This document shows positions 17,786 to 27,481 of a stretch of 64,000 nt of DNA, piece by piece. Source of the DNA: Nocardia transvalensis (GTDB lineage: Bacteria; Actinomycetota; Actinomycetes; Mycobacteriales; Mycobacteriaceae). The position numbers and the translations under genes are program-made. The DNA is taken from NCBI RefSeq assembly GCF_015477765.1, contig NZ_JADLQQ010000011.1:186001-250000 (forward strand), given 5' to 3'. Below the pieces are notes generated by a model that worked only from the letters and a program-made list of their open reading frames with translations, did not search any database and had not been told where the DNA came from. Every line of letters starts with the position of its first letter. Position 1 is the first letter of the stretch.

Positions 17786-19336
17786 GTGACGACCCCTGTC
17801 CAGACCATCCCGCTCGCCTTGCACGAGGCGGCGCGCAGCCACCGCGACGGGATCGCGATAGACGACGGTGACGTGCGCCTGAACTGGCCGGAACTGCTCG
17901 ACGCGGTGCGGCGGACCGCCGGGGCGCTACTCGCGCGCGGGGTCGAGCGGGGCGATCGGGTCGCGATCTGGGCGCCCAATACCTGGCACTGGGTGGTGGC
18001 CGCGCTGGCCGCGCAGTACGCGGGGGCGGCGCTGGTGCCGCTGAACACCCGCTATGTCGCCGATGAGGCGGTGGATGTGCTCGAGCGGGTGCAGGCGAAG
18101 GCGCTGTTCGTCGTCGGGCCGTTCCTGGGCCGGGACCGGCTGGCCGAGTTGCATTCGGCGGCACCGGAGTTGGCGATCGAGACCGTCGTTGTCATTCCGG
18201 GTGATTCCACGTCCGGGGCTTCCGATGCGGCGATCGAATGGGGGGAGCTCGACCGGATCGCCGAAGCGGTGCCACCGGACCGGGTGGTGGAGCGAGCGGA
18301 ATCGATTGGGCCGGAGGATATCTCCGACATCCTGTTCACCTCGGGGACCACCGGGCGGAGCAAAGGGACGCTGGTTGCGCATCGGCAGGCGTTGGCTGTG
18401 GTCCGGGCCTGGGTCGAGCGGTCCACGCTCCACAGTGCCGATCGGTATTTGGTGATTCCGCCGTTCTTCCACAACTTCGGTTACAAGGCGGCCATTCTCG
18501 CGTGCCTGGTCACCGGCGCGACCATCGTGCCGCAGGCGACCTTCGACGTGCCCGAGACCATGCGGCTCGTGCAGGAGCGGCGGATCACCGTGCTGACCGG
18601 TCCGCCGACGATCTACCAGAGCATCCTCGATCACCCGAGGCGCGGCGAATTCGATCTGAGCACGCTGCGGGTCGCGGTCACCGGCGCGGCGACCGTCCCG
18701 GTGGTGCTGATCGAACGGATGCGCAGCGAACTGAAATTCGATGTCGTCGTGACCGCCTACGGGCTGTCCGAATCGGCGGGATTCGGAACCATGTGCCGAC
18801 CCGACGACGACCCGGAAACGATCGCGAACACCTCCGGCGAGGCCATCGCCGGATTCGAGATCAGGATCGGCGACAGCGGCGAGGTGCTGCTGCGCGGGCC
18901 GAATGTGATGCTCGGCTATCTCGACGATCCGGAGAACACCGCCGCAACCATCGATGCCGAGGGCTGGCTGCACACCGGGGATGTCGGAATCCTCGACGAA
19001 CGCGGTTATCTGAAGATCACCGACCGGCTCAAGGACATGTATATCAGCGGCGGCTTCAACGTCTATCCGGCCGAGGTGGAACAGGTCCTGGCCCGGCTCG
19101 ACGGTGTCGCCGAATCGGCGGTGGTGGGAGTGCCGGACGAGCGGCTGGGTGAGGTCGGCAAGGCCTACATCGTGCGCAAACGCGGCGCCGACCTGACCGA
19201 GCAGCAGGTGCTCGCGCACGCCAAGCAGACCTTGGCGAATTTCAAGGTGCCGCGCTACGTGGAGTTTCGCGACCAGCTGCCCTACAGCGCCGCCGGAAAA
19301 GTGCTCAAACGGCAATTACGTGAGGAGAATTCGTGA
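17786..19336 (+). CDS. fadD3: FadD3, HIP-CoA ligase
   Basis: 516 residues, ANL adenylating enzyme. The P-loop SGTTGRSKG is at 186-194; YGLSESAG, LHTGDVG, DRLKDMYISGGFNVYPAEVE and the C-terminal catalytic Lys in SAAGKVLKRQLR are intact. FadD3 activates the C/D-ring propanoate HIP with CoA and produces the KstR2 effector. GTG 17786 has GAGGAC upstream; the TTG at 17759 lies inside the operator. It overlaps the next gene by 4 bp. Confidence 0.9.
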   Translation: MTTPVQTIPLALHEAARSHRDGIAIDDGDVRLNWPELLDAVRRTAGALLARGVERGDRVAIWAPNTWHWVVAALAAQYAGAALVPLNTRYVADEAVDVLERVQAKALFVVGPFLGRDRLAELHSAAPELAIETVVVIPGDSTSGASDAAIEWGELDRIAEAVPPDRVVERAESIGPEDISDILFTSGTTGRSKGTLVAHRQALAVVRAWVERSTLHSADRYLVIPPFFHNFGYKAAILACLVTGATIVPQATFDVPETMRLVQERRITVLTGPPTIYQSILDHPRRGEFDLSTLRVAVTGAATVPVVLIERMRSELKFDVVVTAYGLSESAGFGTMCRPDDDPETIANTSGEAIAGFEIRIGDSGEVLLRGPNVMLGYLDDPENTAATIDAEGWLHTGDVGILDERGYLKITDRLKDMYISGGFNVYPAEVEQVLARLDGVAESAVVGVPDERLGEVGKAYIVRKRGADLTEQQVLAHAKQTLANFKVPRYVEFRDQLPYSAAGKVLKRQLREENS

Positions 19337-20214
19337 GTACCGATCCGATTCCCGACGAGGGCGAGGTCGTCACCTACGAGCGGCGCGGACCGGTCGCGAT
19401 CGTCACGATGAATCGGCCGCAGTATCGCAATGCGCAGAATTCGGTGATGACCTACGCCCTCGACGCCGCCTTCACGCGTGCCGTCGAGGATGCCGAGATC
19501 AAGGTGATCGTGCTGGCGGGCAACGGCAAACATTTCAGCGCCGGGCACGATATCGGCACCCCGGGCCGCGATCACCATGTGCATTACGAGAACAAGGCGG
19601 CACTGTGGTGGGACCACGTCGACCGGCCGGGCGGCGATCAGCGCTTCGCCCGGGAGCTCGAGGTGTATCTGGGAATGTGCCGCAGGTGGCGGGAGATTCC
19701 GAAGCCGACCATCGCCATGGTGCAGGGGGCATGCATCGCCGGGGCGCTGATGCTGGCGTGGGTGTGCGATCTGATCGTCGCCTCCGAGGACGCATTCTTC
19801 TCCGATCCGGTTGTGCGGATGGGTATTCCGGGTGTCGAATACTTCGCCCATCCGTGGGTGCTGGGTCCCCGGCGCGCCAAGGAGATCCTGTTCACCGGTG
19901 ACCGCTTCACGGCCGCACAGGCTTACGAATGGGGCATGGTCAATCGGGTGGTGCCGCGCGACGAGCTGGAGTCGCACACGCTGGAGTTGGCCGAAAAGGT
20001 TTCGGCCATGCCGCAATTCGGATTGGCGCTGACCAAGAAGGCGGTCAACCAGTGCGAGGACCTGATGGGGATGCGCGCGGGCATGGATTCGGTGTTCGGG
20101 CTCCATCATTTCGCGCACGCCCACAATGCCGAGGTGGGCGCCGATTCGCTGGGCGGCATGGATGCCCGCTCGATGAAGGCGAGCGCGGCGAACGCACAGA
20201 CCGGAGCGAAGTAG
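19333..20214 (+). CDS. Enoyl-CoA hydratase/isomerase family protein
   Basis: 293 residues, somewhat long for a crotonase (about 260). NGKHFSAGHDIG and VQGACIAGALMLAWVCD form the oxyanion hole; PVVRMGIPGVEYFAHPW is the downstream block. It is translationally coupled between fadD3 and fadE31, where M. tuberculosis (Rv3561-Rv3562) has no such gene. Presumably hydrates an enoyl-CoA made by the neighbouring FadE enzymes. Confidence 0.85.
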   Translation: MSTDPIPDEGEVVTYERRGPVAIVTMNRPQYRNAQNSVMTYALDAAFTRAVEDAEIKVIVLAGNGKHFSAGHDIGTPGRDHHVHYENKAALWWDHVDRPGGDQRFARELEVYLGMCRRWREIPKPTIAMVQGACIAGALMLAWVCDLIVASEDAFFSDPVVRMGIPGVEYFAHPWVLGPRRAKEILFTGDRFTAAQAYEWGMVNRVVPRDELESHTLELAEKVSAMPQFGLALTKKAVNQCEDLMGMRAGMDSVFGLHHFAHAHNAEVGADSLGGMDARSMKASAANAQTGAK

Positions 20215-21345
20215 ATGGATCTCGAATTCGATGCCACCACAGAGCGATTCCGGCTCGAGGTTCGCGAGTTCCTGCGGTCCACCGTGCCCGCGGCACCGCT
20301 GCCGTCGATGGATACGAAGGCGGGTTTCGACGCACACCGCGCGTGGGAGCACACGCTGGCCGAGGCCCGGCTGTCGGTGGTGTCGTGGCCCGAACAGTAC
20401 GGCGGCCGCGATGCCTCGCTGCTGGAATGGGTGCTGTTCGAGGAGGAGTACTACGCGGCCGGTGCGCCCGGCCGCGTCAGCCAGAACGGCATCTTCCTTT
20501 TGGCCCCCACCCTTTTCGAACACGGCACACCGGAACAGTTGGCACGGATCCTGCCGCGCATGGCCCGCGGCGACGACATCTGGGCGCAGGCCTGGTCGGA
20601 ACCCGAGGCCGGAAGCGATCTGGCCGGTATCCGTTCGACCGCGCGCCGTGCCACCGGCGGCTGGATTCTCAACGGGCAGAAGACCTGGAGCTCGCGGGCC
20701 TCGTTCGCGGACTGGGCCTTCGGCCTGTTCCGCAGCGACCCGGACGCCGAACGGCACCGCGGGCTCACCTACGTGATGTTCCCGCTGACGGCCGACGGCG
20801 TGACCGTGCGCCCGATCCCGCAGCTCGACGGTGAGCCGGGATTCGCGGAGATCTTCCTGGACGACGTCTTCGTCCCCGACCGCGACGTGATCGGGGAACC
20901 AAACGACGGCTGGCGGGTGGCCATGAGCACCTCCAGCAATGAACGCGGCCTGTCGCTGCGCAGCCCGGGCCGGTTCAACGCCACCGCGCAGCGGCTGATC
21001 GACCTGTGGCGCACCGCCGCCGATCCGGCCGATACCGCGATGCGCAATCGAGTGGTGGACGCCTGGATCGGCGCGCAGGCCTACCGGCTCAACACCTTCG
21101 CCACCGTCACCAGGTTGACCGAGGGCGGCAAGCTCGGCGCGGAATCCTCGGTGAACAAGGTGTTCTGGTCGGAACTCGATATCGCCATGCACGAAACCGC
21201 CCTCGATCTGCTGGGTGCGGCCGCCGAACGGTCCGGAGTTTGGACCGACGGTTACCTGTTCTCGCTGGCGGGCCCGATCTACGCGGGCACCAACGAGATT
21301 CAGCGCAACATCATCGCCGAACGCCTGCTCGGCCTGCCCCGGTGA
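20215..21345 (+). CDS. fadE31: FadE31, acyl-CoA dehydrogenase subunit
   Basis: 376 residues. WAQAWSEPEAGSDLAG, LNGQKTWSSRASFADW, LDDVFVPDRDVIG and GTNEIQRNIIAERLLGLPR are the FAD/CoA-binding blocks. M. tuberculosis FadE31 is reported to form alpha2-beta2 complexes with FadE32 or FadE33, and here the three genes are consecutive. Acts in beta-oxidation of ring-C/D products. It starts immediately after the hydratase stop. Confidence 0.88.
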   Translation: MDLEFDATTERFRLEVREFLRSTVPAAPLPSMDTKAGFDAHRAWEHTLAEARLSVVSWPEQYGGRDASLLEWVLFEEEYYAAGAPGRVSQNGIFLLAPTLFEHGTPEQLARILPRMARGDDIWAQAWSEPEAGSDLAGIRSTARRATGGWILNGQKTWSSRASFADWAFGLFRSDPDAERHRGLTYVMFPLTADGVTVRPIPQLDGEPGFAEIFLDDVFVPDRDVIGEPNDGWRVAMSTSSNERGLSLRSPGRFNATAQRLIDLWRTAADPADTAMRNRVVDAWIGAQAYRLNTFATVTRLTEGGKLGAESSVNKVFWSELDIAMHETALDLLGAAAERSGVWTDGYLFSLAGPIYAGTNEIQRNIIAERLLGLPR

Positions 21346-21373
21346 GGGTGCACCCATTCGGAATGGATTGTCG

Positions 21374-22375
21374 ATGAGATTTGCATTAGCTCCCGAACAG
21401 CGCGACTTCGCGGGCAGCCTGCGCAAGATGTGTGACGCCGCGGGTACGCCGGGGATCATCCGGTCCTGGGCCACCGGCGATCACCGCGGTGGCCGCGCCT
21501 TGATCCGTCAGCTCGCCGGTGCGGGAGCGCTGGGGCTGGGGATCGCCGAAGAATACGGCGGCATGGGCGCGCAGCCGATCGATCTGGTGGTGGCCGTGCA
21601 GGAACTGGGCCGGGCGGCGGTGCCGGGCCCGGTGGTGGAGACCGCCGCCGTGATTCCCGCACTGCTGCAGGCACTTCCGGATTCGGCGCCGGCCCGGCGC
21701 TGGCTGGGCGCCTTCGGCGAGGGCACCGCCCTGGGCACGATCGCCCTGGCGCCCGACGCACCCGCGCTCGATGCCGATAGCGCCGAGGTGATCCTGCTCG
21801 CCGACGGCGATCGGCTGTACACCGCGCACCGTGCCGAGCGCATCGGCTCGGTGGATCGGGCGCGGCGGCTGTTCGCGGTGGTCGCGGACGATCTTGTGGC
21901 CGAGGGGGATTCGGTACGGTCGGCGGTAGACGCGGCCTTCGACGCCGGTGCCCTGGCCACCGCGGGCCAACTGCTGGGCGCGGGCCGGGCGCTGCTGGAC
22001 ACCAGCGTCGCCTATGTCAAACAGCGTCATCAGTTCGGCCAGCCGATCGGCCGGTACCAGGCGATCAAGCACCAGCTGGCCGACGTGCTCATCGGCCTCG
22101 ACCTGGCCGAGCCGCTGCTGTTCCGTGCCGCGCTGAGCATGACCTCCCCGGACCGTGCCCGCGACGTCTCGGCCGCCAAACTCGCCTGCACCGAGGCCGC
22201 CTACCGGGCCGCACGGACCGCACTGCAGGTACACGGTGCCATCGGCTACACCGCCGAATACGACCTGTCGCTCTGGCTCACCAAGGTCACCGCGCTCCGC
22301 AGCGCCTGGGGCACAGCCGATTTCCACCGTGCCCGGGTGGCCGAGGCCCTGCGCCGGACCGGAGTTGTCCGATGA
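21374..22375 (+). CDS. fadE32: FadE32, acyl-CoA dehydrogenase subunit
   Basis: 333 residues, a shorter beta-type ACAD lacking a strong mid-domain SEPEAGSD block, as expected for the partner subunit of heteromeric steroid ACADs. AYVKQRHQFGQPIGRYQAIK and LQVHGAIGYTAEYDLSLWL are clear. ATG 21374 (MRFALAPEQRDF) is chosen; the longer frame overlaps fadE31. Overlaps fadE33 by ATGA. Confidence 0.87.
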   Translation: MRFALAPEQRDFAGSLRKMCDAAGTPGIIRSWATGDHRGGRALIRQLAGAGALGLGIAEEYGGMGAQPIDLVVAVQELGRAAVPGPVVETAAVIPALLQALPDSAPARRWLGAFGEGTALGTIALAPDAPALDADSAEVILLADGDRLYTAHRAERIGSVDRARRLFAVVADDLVAEGDSVRSAVDAAFDAGALATAGQLLGAGRALLDTSVAYVKQRHQFGQPIGRYQAIKHQLADVLIGLDLAEPLLFRAALSMTSPDRARDVSAAKLACTEAAYRAARTALQVHGAIGYTAEYDLSLWLTKVTALRSAWGTADFHRARVAEALRRTGVVR

Positions 22376-23430
22376 CCGGTGCGGGAGAACTGCGGGAGCT
22401 CGCCGATACCGTGCGGGCCGTTGTGACCAAGCACGGCGATCGGGCCGTGCTGCGGGGGGCCGTCGACAGCGAGCTCGGATACGACGAACGGCTGTGGAAG
22501 CTGCTGTGTGAGCAGGTCGGTGTCGCCGCGCTGGCGGTTCCCGAGGAGTACGGCGGCGTCGGGGCGGGACCGGCGGCGGCGCTGGTCGTGGTCGAGGAGT
22601 TGGGCCGGACCCTGCACAATCCGCCGATGCTGGGCTCGGCGGTCCTCGGCGTGCAGGCAGTGTTGCTGTCGGGCGACGCGGATGCCTGTGCGCGGTTGCT
22701 GCCGGAGGTCGCGGAGGGCACTCGCACCCTGGCCGTGTGCTGGGCGGGCCGCAGCGGCTGGGACAGGCCGGGCGTCCGGGTGGCGGACGGGAAGCTGGTG
22801 GGCACCGCGCATTACGTGCTCGATGGGGCGACGGCGGACACCTTGATCGTGGTGACCGACGACGGCCTGTACGAAATCGACGCCGCCGCGGCCGAAGTCA
22901 CGCGCGCCGTGGCACCCACCATGGATCCGACCCGGCGGCTCACCGATGTCGTCTTCGCCGGCACACCCGCCCGCCGGCTCGGTGGCGATGTCGAGGCCGT
23001 GGCCCGGCTGCGCGAGATCGCCTGGGCCGCCGTGGCCGCCGAACAGGTCGGAGCCGCCGACCAATGCCTGCAGATGACGGTCGACTACACCAAGTCCCGC
23101 GTGCAGTTCGGCCGCCCGATCGGGAGCTTCCAGGCGCTCAAGCATCGGATGGCGGATATGTACGTGCTGGTCGAATCCGCGCGCTCGGTGGCCTACACCG
23201 CCATTGCCGGGCTGGACGAGGCCGCCGAAAACCCGTCCGCAGCATTGGATCTCGCCGCCGCGCGCATACATTGCTCGCAGACCTTCAGCACCGTCGTGAG
23301 CGAGATGGTGCAGATGCACGGCGGTATCGCCATCACGTGGGAGCACGAGGCACACCTGTACTTCAAGCGTGCCCACGCAGACGCGCAGCTGTTCGGGGCT
23401 CCGGCGCGACCATTGGCTCGACCGGCGTGA
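22372..23430 (+). CDS. fadE33: FadE33, acyl-CoA dehydrogenase subunit
   Basis: 352 residues, second beta-type ACAD. YTKSRVQFGRPIGSFQALKH and VQMHGGIAITWEHEAHLYFK are typical. Translationally coupled to fadE32. By analogy with Rv3562-Rv3564 it can pair with FadE31, giving complexes of different specificity. Last gene of the fadD3 operon. Confidence 0.87.
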   Translation: MTGAGELRELADTVRAVVTKHGDRAVLRGAVDSELGYDERLWKLLCEQVGVAALAVPEEYGGVGAGPAAALVVVEELGRTLHNPPMLGSAVLGVQAVLLSGDADACARLLPEVAEGTRTLAVCWAGRSGWDRPGVRVADGKLVGTAHYVLDGATADTLIVVTDDGLYEIDAAAAEVTRAVAPTMDPTRRLTDVVFAGTPARRLGGDVEAVARLREIAWAAVAAEQVGAADQCLQMTVDYTKSRVQFGRPIGSFQALKHRMADMYVLVESARSVAYTAIAGLDEAAENPSAALDLAAARIHCSQTFSTVVSEMVQMHGGIAITWEHEAHLYFKRAHADAQLFGAPARPLARPA

Positions 23431-23451
23431 CCTACGTCACTACCCGTAGGT
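23430..23451 (+). terminator. Hairpin at the end of the fadD3-fadE33 operon
   Basis: ACCTACG (23430-23436) pairs with CGTAGGT (23445-23451) around an 8-nt loop, starting at the fadE33 stop codon. No T-tract follows, so this is a weak terminator call. Confidence 0.4.
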
Positions 23452-23603
23452 AGTTAGCGTGCCTAAGCTAATGGGAGTGTGCCGATCGGCGCCATCGATC
23501 GGCCGGTTCCGGCGACTCCAGCGTCGTGGTCGTCGAGTCGGCGTCGGCGGGACGCGATGGCTTCGACCCGCGCCCCGCCGCGCTCCGGCACCGTTCACGG
23601 CCG

Positions 23604-25001
23604 TCAGTGCTGCAGTATCTGCACCTCACGCACCGGTGGCGTCCTCCCGAACTTCGCCCGCAGCGGATATGCGGCCGCCACCACCAGCAGGCTGACGGTC
23701 GAGGCGATCAGCTGGGGCCGCAGCGACGACATCACCGCCTCCGAGATCAGCACGACCACCAGCACCACGATCACCAGCCAGCTCAGATACGGGTATCCCC
23801 ACATCCGGTAGGTGAGCGCGGCGGGATCCTCGCGCCGCAGCCGGGCGCGCAACCGCAGCTGCGAGAACATGATCGACAGATAGATGAAGGCCAGCAGCAC
23901 GCCGATGGAGTTCACCAGGAAGGTGAACACCCGGTCCGGGGATACATAGGACGCCACCACCGCACACCAGGCCGCGACCGTGCCCATCAGGACCGCCCGG
24001 GCCGGAACGCCGCGGCGATTGACCTTCACCAGTCCCGCCGGGGCATCGCCGTCGCGGGTGAGCACGTAGAGCATGCGCGAGGACACATAGATCGCCGAGT
24101 TCAGCACCGACAGCACGGCGGTCAGGATGACCACCTGCATGATGGTGCCCGCCGCGGGCACGCCCATCGTGTCCAGCGCGCTGACGAACGGACTGGTGAG
24201 CACCTTCGCGTCGTCCCACGGCAGGATGGTCACCACCAGGAAGATCGAGGCCACGTAGAACAGGCCGACCCGCCACAGCACATTGCTGGTGGCCCGGGCC
24301 ACCGCCTTACCGGGCTCGGCACTCTCGGCGGCGGCCAGCGTGACGATCTCGGTACCACCGAAGGCGAAGATCACCACGACGATCGCCGACAGCACGCCGC
24401 CGACACCGTTGGGCACGAATCCACCGTGGGCGGTCAGATTGTCCAGTCCGCCATGGGCGTCCGGCCACATCCCGAGCACGTAGAGCACGCCCAGGATCAG
24501 GAACACCACGATCGCGGCCACCTTGATGGAGGCGAACCAGAACTCGAATTCGCCGAACGAGCCCACCGACACCAGATTGACCGCGGTCATGACCAGCAGC
24601 AGCGCGGCCGACAGCAGCCACGGCGGCAGATCGATCCAGTGCCCCAGAATGGCCGCGCCCGCGGTCGCCTCGGCACCGACCAGCACGACGTACAGATACC
24701 AGTACAGCCAGCCCACGGTGAATCCGGCGAAGGGCCCCAACGCCATTCGCGCATATTCGGCCAGCGAACCGGCCACCGGGCGGGCCACCACCATTTCGCC
24801 GAGCGCGCGCAGCACGCACAGCACCAGCACCCCCGCCACCGCGTAGGACACGACCGCCGCCGGGCCGGCGGTCTCGATCACCGAACCGCTGCCCACGAAC
24901 AGGCCGGCGCCGACCGCGCCCCCGATCGCGAGCATCGTCATGTGCCGACGGCGCAGACCGGTGCGCAGACCCTCGCGCACGGCGCCGCTCGTCTTCGTCA
25001 T
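23604..25001 (-). CDS. Amino-acid permease, APC superfamily
   Basis: About 465 residues with roughly 12 hydrophobic segments. The N-terminal RHMTMLAIGGAVGAGLFVGSG is the APC signature (GGxIGxGLFxGSG). Related to GABA/aromatic/D-Ala-type proton symporters; the substrate cannot be told. ATG 25001 is chosen by alignment with APC starts, and the longer frame is open sequence only. Stands alone, convergent with fadE33. Confidence 0.88.
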   Translation of the reverse strand: MTKTSGAVREGLRTGLRRRHMTMLAIGGAVGAGLFVGSGSVIETAGPAAVVSYAVAGVLVLCVLRALGEMVVARPVAGSLAEYARMALGPFAGFTVGWLYWYLYVVLVGAEATAGAAILGHWIDLPPWLLSAALLLVMTAVNLVSVGSFGEFEFWFASIKVAAIVVFLILGVLYVLGMWPDAHGGLDNLTAHGGFVPNGVGGVLSAIVVVIFAFGGTEIVTLAAAESAEPGKAVARATSNVLWRVGLFYVASIFLVVTILPWDDAKVLTSPFVSALDTMGVPAAGTIMQVVILTAVLSVLNSAIYVSSRMLYVLTRDGDAPAGLVKVNRRGVPARAVLMGTVAAWCAVVASYVSPDRVFTFLVNSIGVLLAFIYLSIMFSQLRLRARLRREDPAALTYRMWGYPYLSWLVIVVLVVVLISEAVMSSLRPQLIASTVSLLVVAAAYPLRAKFGRTPPVREVQILQH

Positions 25002-25163
25002 GGAGTTACCTTCTGTTCGCCCGGATGTTGTGTTTACAGCGTATCGAGGCCCTCGACCATGGAGAAAACCCAGGTAGCGGGCCAAAAATCCCACCCGTCG
25101 GCGGCGCGGTGAATTCGGGCGACCCCCTTGGAAGTTCACGACTCGGGAGTACCGTCGGGAGGT

Positions 25164-25916
25164 ATGACCGAAACGAATCGGGGGCGGGTGCGGACCGAGC
25201 CCAGCCCGAAACGGGTGCGGACCTATGTCGAGGGTCGCCTGGTGGCCGACACCACGGCGCCGTTGCTGGTGTGGGAGAACCCCCACTACCCGACCTACTA
25301 CGTGCCGGTCGCGGATCTGCGGGTCAAGTTGGAGCCCAGCGGCTCCACCCGCCATTCGCCCAGCCGCGGCGAGGGCGTCCAGTACGACGTGGTCGTCGAC
25401 GGCATCACCAGATCCGGTGCGGCCCTGCGCTATCCGGACTCGCCGATTCCCGAGCTGCGCGAGCACGTGCGGCTGGACTGGGACCTGATGGACGAGTGGT
25501 TCGAGGAGGACGAACCGATCTACGTCCATCCGCGCGACCCCTACACCCGGGTGGACGTGCTGGTCAGCTCGCGGCACGTGCGGGTGGCGATCGGCGGCCA
25601 GACCGTCGCCGAATCCCGGGCGCCGCACATCCTGTACGAGACGGGGCTGCCGCCGCGGTACTACCTCCCGATGACCGATGTCCGGATGGACCTGCTGACC
25701 CCGTCCCAGACCCGCACCCGCTGCCCCTACAAGGGCACGGCCGAATACTTCAACGTGCGCATCGGCGACGCCGAGTATCCGGACCTGGTCTGGCTCTACC
25801 GCACTCCCCTGCCGGAAAGCCAGAAGGTCGCGGGCCTGGTCTGCTTCTACAACGAGAAGGTCGACCTCTCCATCGACGGCGAACCCCAGCAGCGCCCGAA
25901 AACCCCGTTCACCTGA
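25164..25916 (+). CDS. DUF427 family protein, two tandem domains
   Basis: About 250 residues. Two copies of the DUF427 motif set are visible: RTYVEGRLVADTTAPLLVWE with YYVPVADLRVKL, and VRVAIGGQTVAESRAPHILY with YYLPMTDVRMDLL, the second followed by CPYKGTAEYF. Double-domain DUF427 proteins are common in actinobacteria; the function is unknown. GGGAGG precedes ATG 25164. Confidence 0.85.
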   Translation: MTETNRGRVRTEPSPKRVRTYVEGRLVADTTAPLLVWENPHYPTYYVPVADLRVKLEPSGSTRHSPSRGEGVQYDVVVDGITRSGAALRYPDSPIPELREHVRLDWDLMDEWFEEDEPIYVHPRDPYTRVDVLVSSRHVRVAIGGQTVAESRAPHILYETGLPPRYYLPMTDVRMDLLTPSQTRTRCPYKGTAEYFNVRIGDAEYPDLVWLYRTPLPESQKVAGLVCFYNEKVDLSIDGEPQQRPKTPFT

Positions 25917-25998
25917 TCCGGGATCGGCGTAGCATACCTCGCGCAACCGCAGATTTGATACGCTCATGTATCCGATCTTCCGAGGAGAGGACTGGGTC

Positions 25999-26649
25999 AT
26001 GGCGACGTCCACCGAGGCCGGTCAGCCGACTGCTCGCGGCGTGCGCATCAGCAAGCGACGGGCCGAGACGCGCCAGCGGCTGCTGGACGCGGCCTTCGAC
26101 GCCTTCGCCGCCGAGGGGTTCGGACGCTGCACGGTGGAGCAGATCTGTGAGCGGGCCGGATATACGCGCGGGGCGTTCTACTCGAACTTCACCTCGCTCG
26201 AGGAACTGTTCCTGGCCATGTGGGAACAGCGGTCCCAGCGCATGCTGCACGAGGTGACCGCGGTGCTCGAACAGAACGCCTCCGCCGCCACGGTCCCCGA
26301 CCTGCGGGCCGGGGTCGCTCGGGTGCTGCAGGCGGTGCCGTTGGACGACAAGTGGTTTCGCATCACCTACGAGTTCACCGCGCACGCCCTGCGCAACCCC
26401 GCGCTGCGCCGGACCGTCGCGGCCCGCGAGGACGCGATCATCTCGGCGCTGCTGCCGGTTGTCGAGACCACGCTGAAACTGGTGGGGCGCACCGTCCCCG
26501 ACCCCGCGGCCCTGGGCCGCGCACTCGTCGCCGTGCACGACGGCACCGCCACCCAATGCCTGCTGGAACCCGACAGCGCCACCGCCCGGGAACAGCGCAT
26601 CGACCTGTTCACCCGCGTCGTGCTGGCCTACAGCGAACCGCGCGGCTGA
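25999..26649 (+). CDS. TetR family regulator
   Basis: About 216 residues. HTH: RQRLLDAAFDAFAAEGFGR, CTVEQICERAGYTRGAFYSN. GAGGAGAGG lies upstream of ATG 25999; an alternative ATG is at 25966. It lies 17 bp ahead of an SDR gene and then a cupin gene, so it probably regulates its own operon. Confidence 0.85.
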   Translation: MATSTEAGQPTARGVRISKRRAETRQRLLDAAFDAFAAEGFGRCTVEQICERAGYTRGAFYSNFTSLEELFLAMWEQRSQRMLHEVTAVLEQNASAATVPDLRAGVARVLQAVPLDDKWFRITYEFTAHALRNPALRRTVAAREDAIISALLPVVETTLKLVGRTVPDPAALGRALVAVHDGTATQCLLEPDSATAREQRIDLFTRVVLAYSEPRG

Positions 26650-26666
26650 CGATCGAGGAGTAATTC

Positions 26667-27467
26667 ATGACCCCGCCACGCACCGCCCTCGTCACGGGCG
26701 CGTCCTCCGGCATCGGCGCCGCGACCGCCGCGGCCCTTGTCGCGCGCGGCTTCCGCGTCATCGGGACCAGCCGCAAACCCGAGTCGATGGCCGACTCCGC
26801 GCGCGTGGCGGGCGTGGAGTACCGGGCACTCGACCTCACCGATCCCGCCGCGACCGACGCCTTCGCCGACGACCTGGGCGAGATCGACGTGCTGATCAAC
26901 AATGCGGGCGAGAGCCAGGCCGGGCCGGTGGAAGAGCTGCCCATAGACGCGATCGAGCGATTGTTCCAGGTCAACGTCTTCGGGCCGGTGCGGCTGGCGC
27001 AGGCGGTCCTGCCGGGGATGCGGGCTCGCGGTCGTGGCCACATCATCATGGTCGGTTCGATGCTGGCCAGCTTCCCGCTCGCCTACCGATCCTCCTATGT
27101 GGCAACGAAAGCCGCGACCAAGGGGTTCGCCGACGCCATGCGGCGCGAAGTATCGCCGTTCGGGATCGCGGTCACCACCGTGGAACCCGGCTCGATCAAT
27201 ACGGGGATCAGCACTCGGCGCACCACCTACATCGGCGCGGACTCGCCCTACCGAACCGAATTCGACACGGTGATCGCGGGCCTGGAACGCAATGAGGCGA
27301 AAGGGATTTCGGCCGAGCAGGTGGCCGATACCATCGTGAAGGTCATCGAGTCGCCGAAGCCGTTCCGCGCCGTCGGCAGCGGGGCGCCGCTGGTGTTCGC
27401 GCTGCGGCGGCTGCTGCCCAGCAGCGTCATGGCCCGGCTGGTGGCCGCCATGCACGGTTTGAAGTAA
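26667..27467 (+). CDS. SDR family oxidoreductase
   Basis: 266 residues. TGASSGIG cofactor motif at about 10-17, NNAG, S-x12-YVATK active site. The C-terminal part (RRLLPSSVMARLVAAMHGLK) resembles the classical SDR group often annotated as oxidoreductase or retinol-dehydrogenase-like. Substrate unknown. Cotranscribed with the TetR gene and the cupin gene. Confidence 0.85.
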   Translation: MTPPRTALVTGASSGIGAATAAALVARGFRVIGTSRKPESMADSARVAGVEYRALDLTDPAATDAFADDLGEIDVLINNAGESQAGPVEELPIDAIERLFQVNVFGPVRLAQAVLPGMRARGRGHIIMVGSMLASFPLAYRSSYVATKAATKGFADAMRREVSPFGIAVTTVEPGSINTGISTRRTTYIGADSPYRTEFDTVIAGLERNEAKGISAEQVADTIVKVIESPKPFRAVGSGAPLVFALRRLLPSSVMARLVAAMHGLK

Positions 27468-27481
27468 CCGAAGGGAGTCCC

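Noticed and set aside
19282..21474. 730-codon minus-strand frame
   Set aside because: Antisense to the hydratase gene and fadE31, both clearly recognisable enzymes.
23604..26012. 802-codon extension of the permease
   Set aside because: The N-terminal 330 codons are antisense to the DUF427 gene; the APC motif begins right after ATG 25001.
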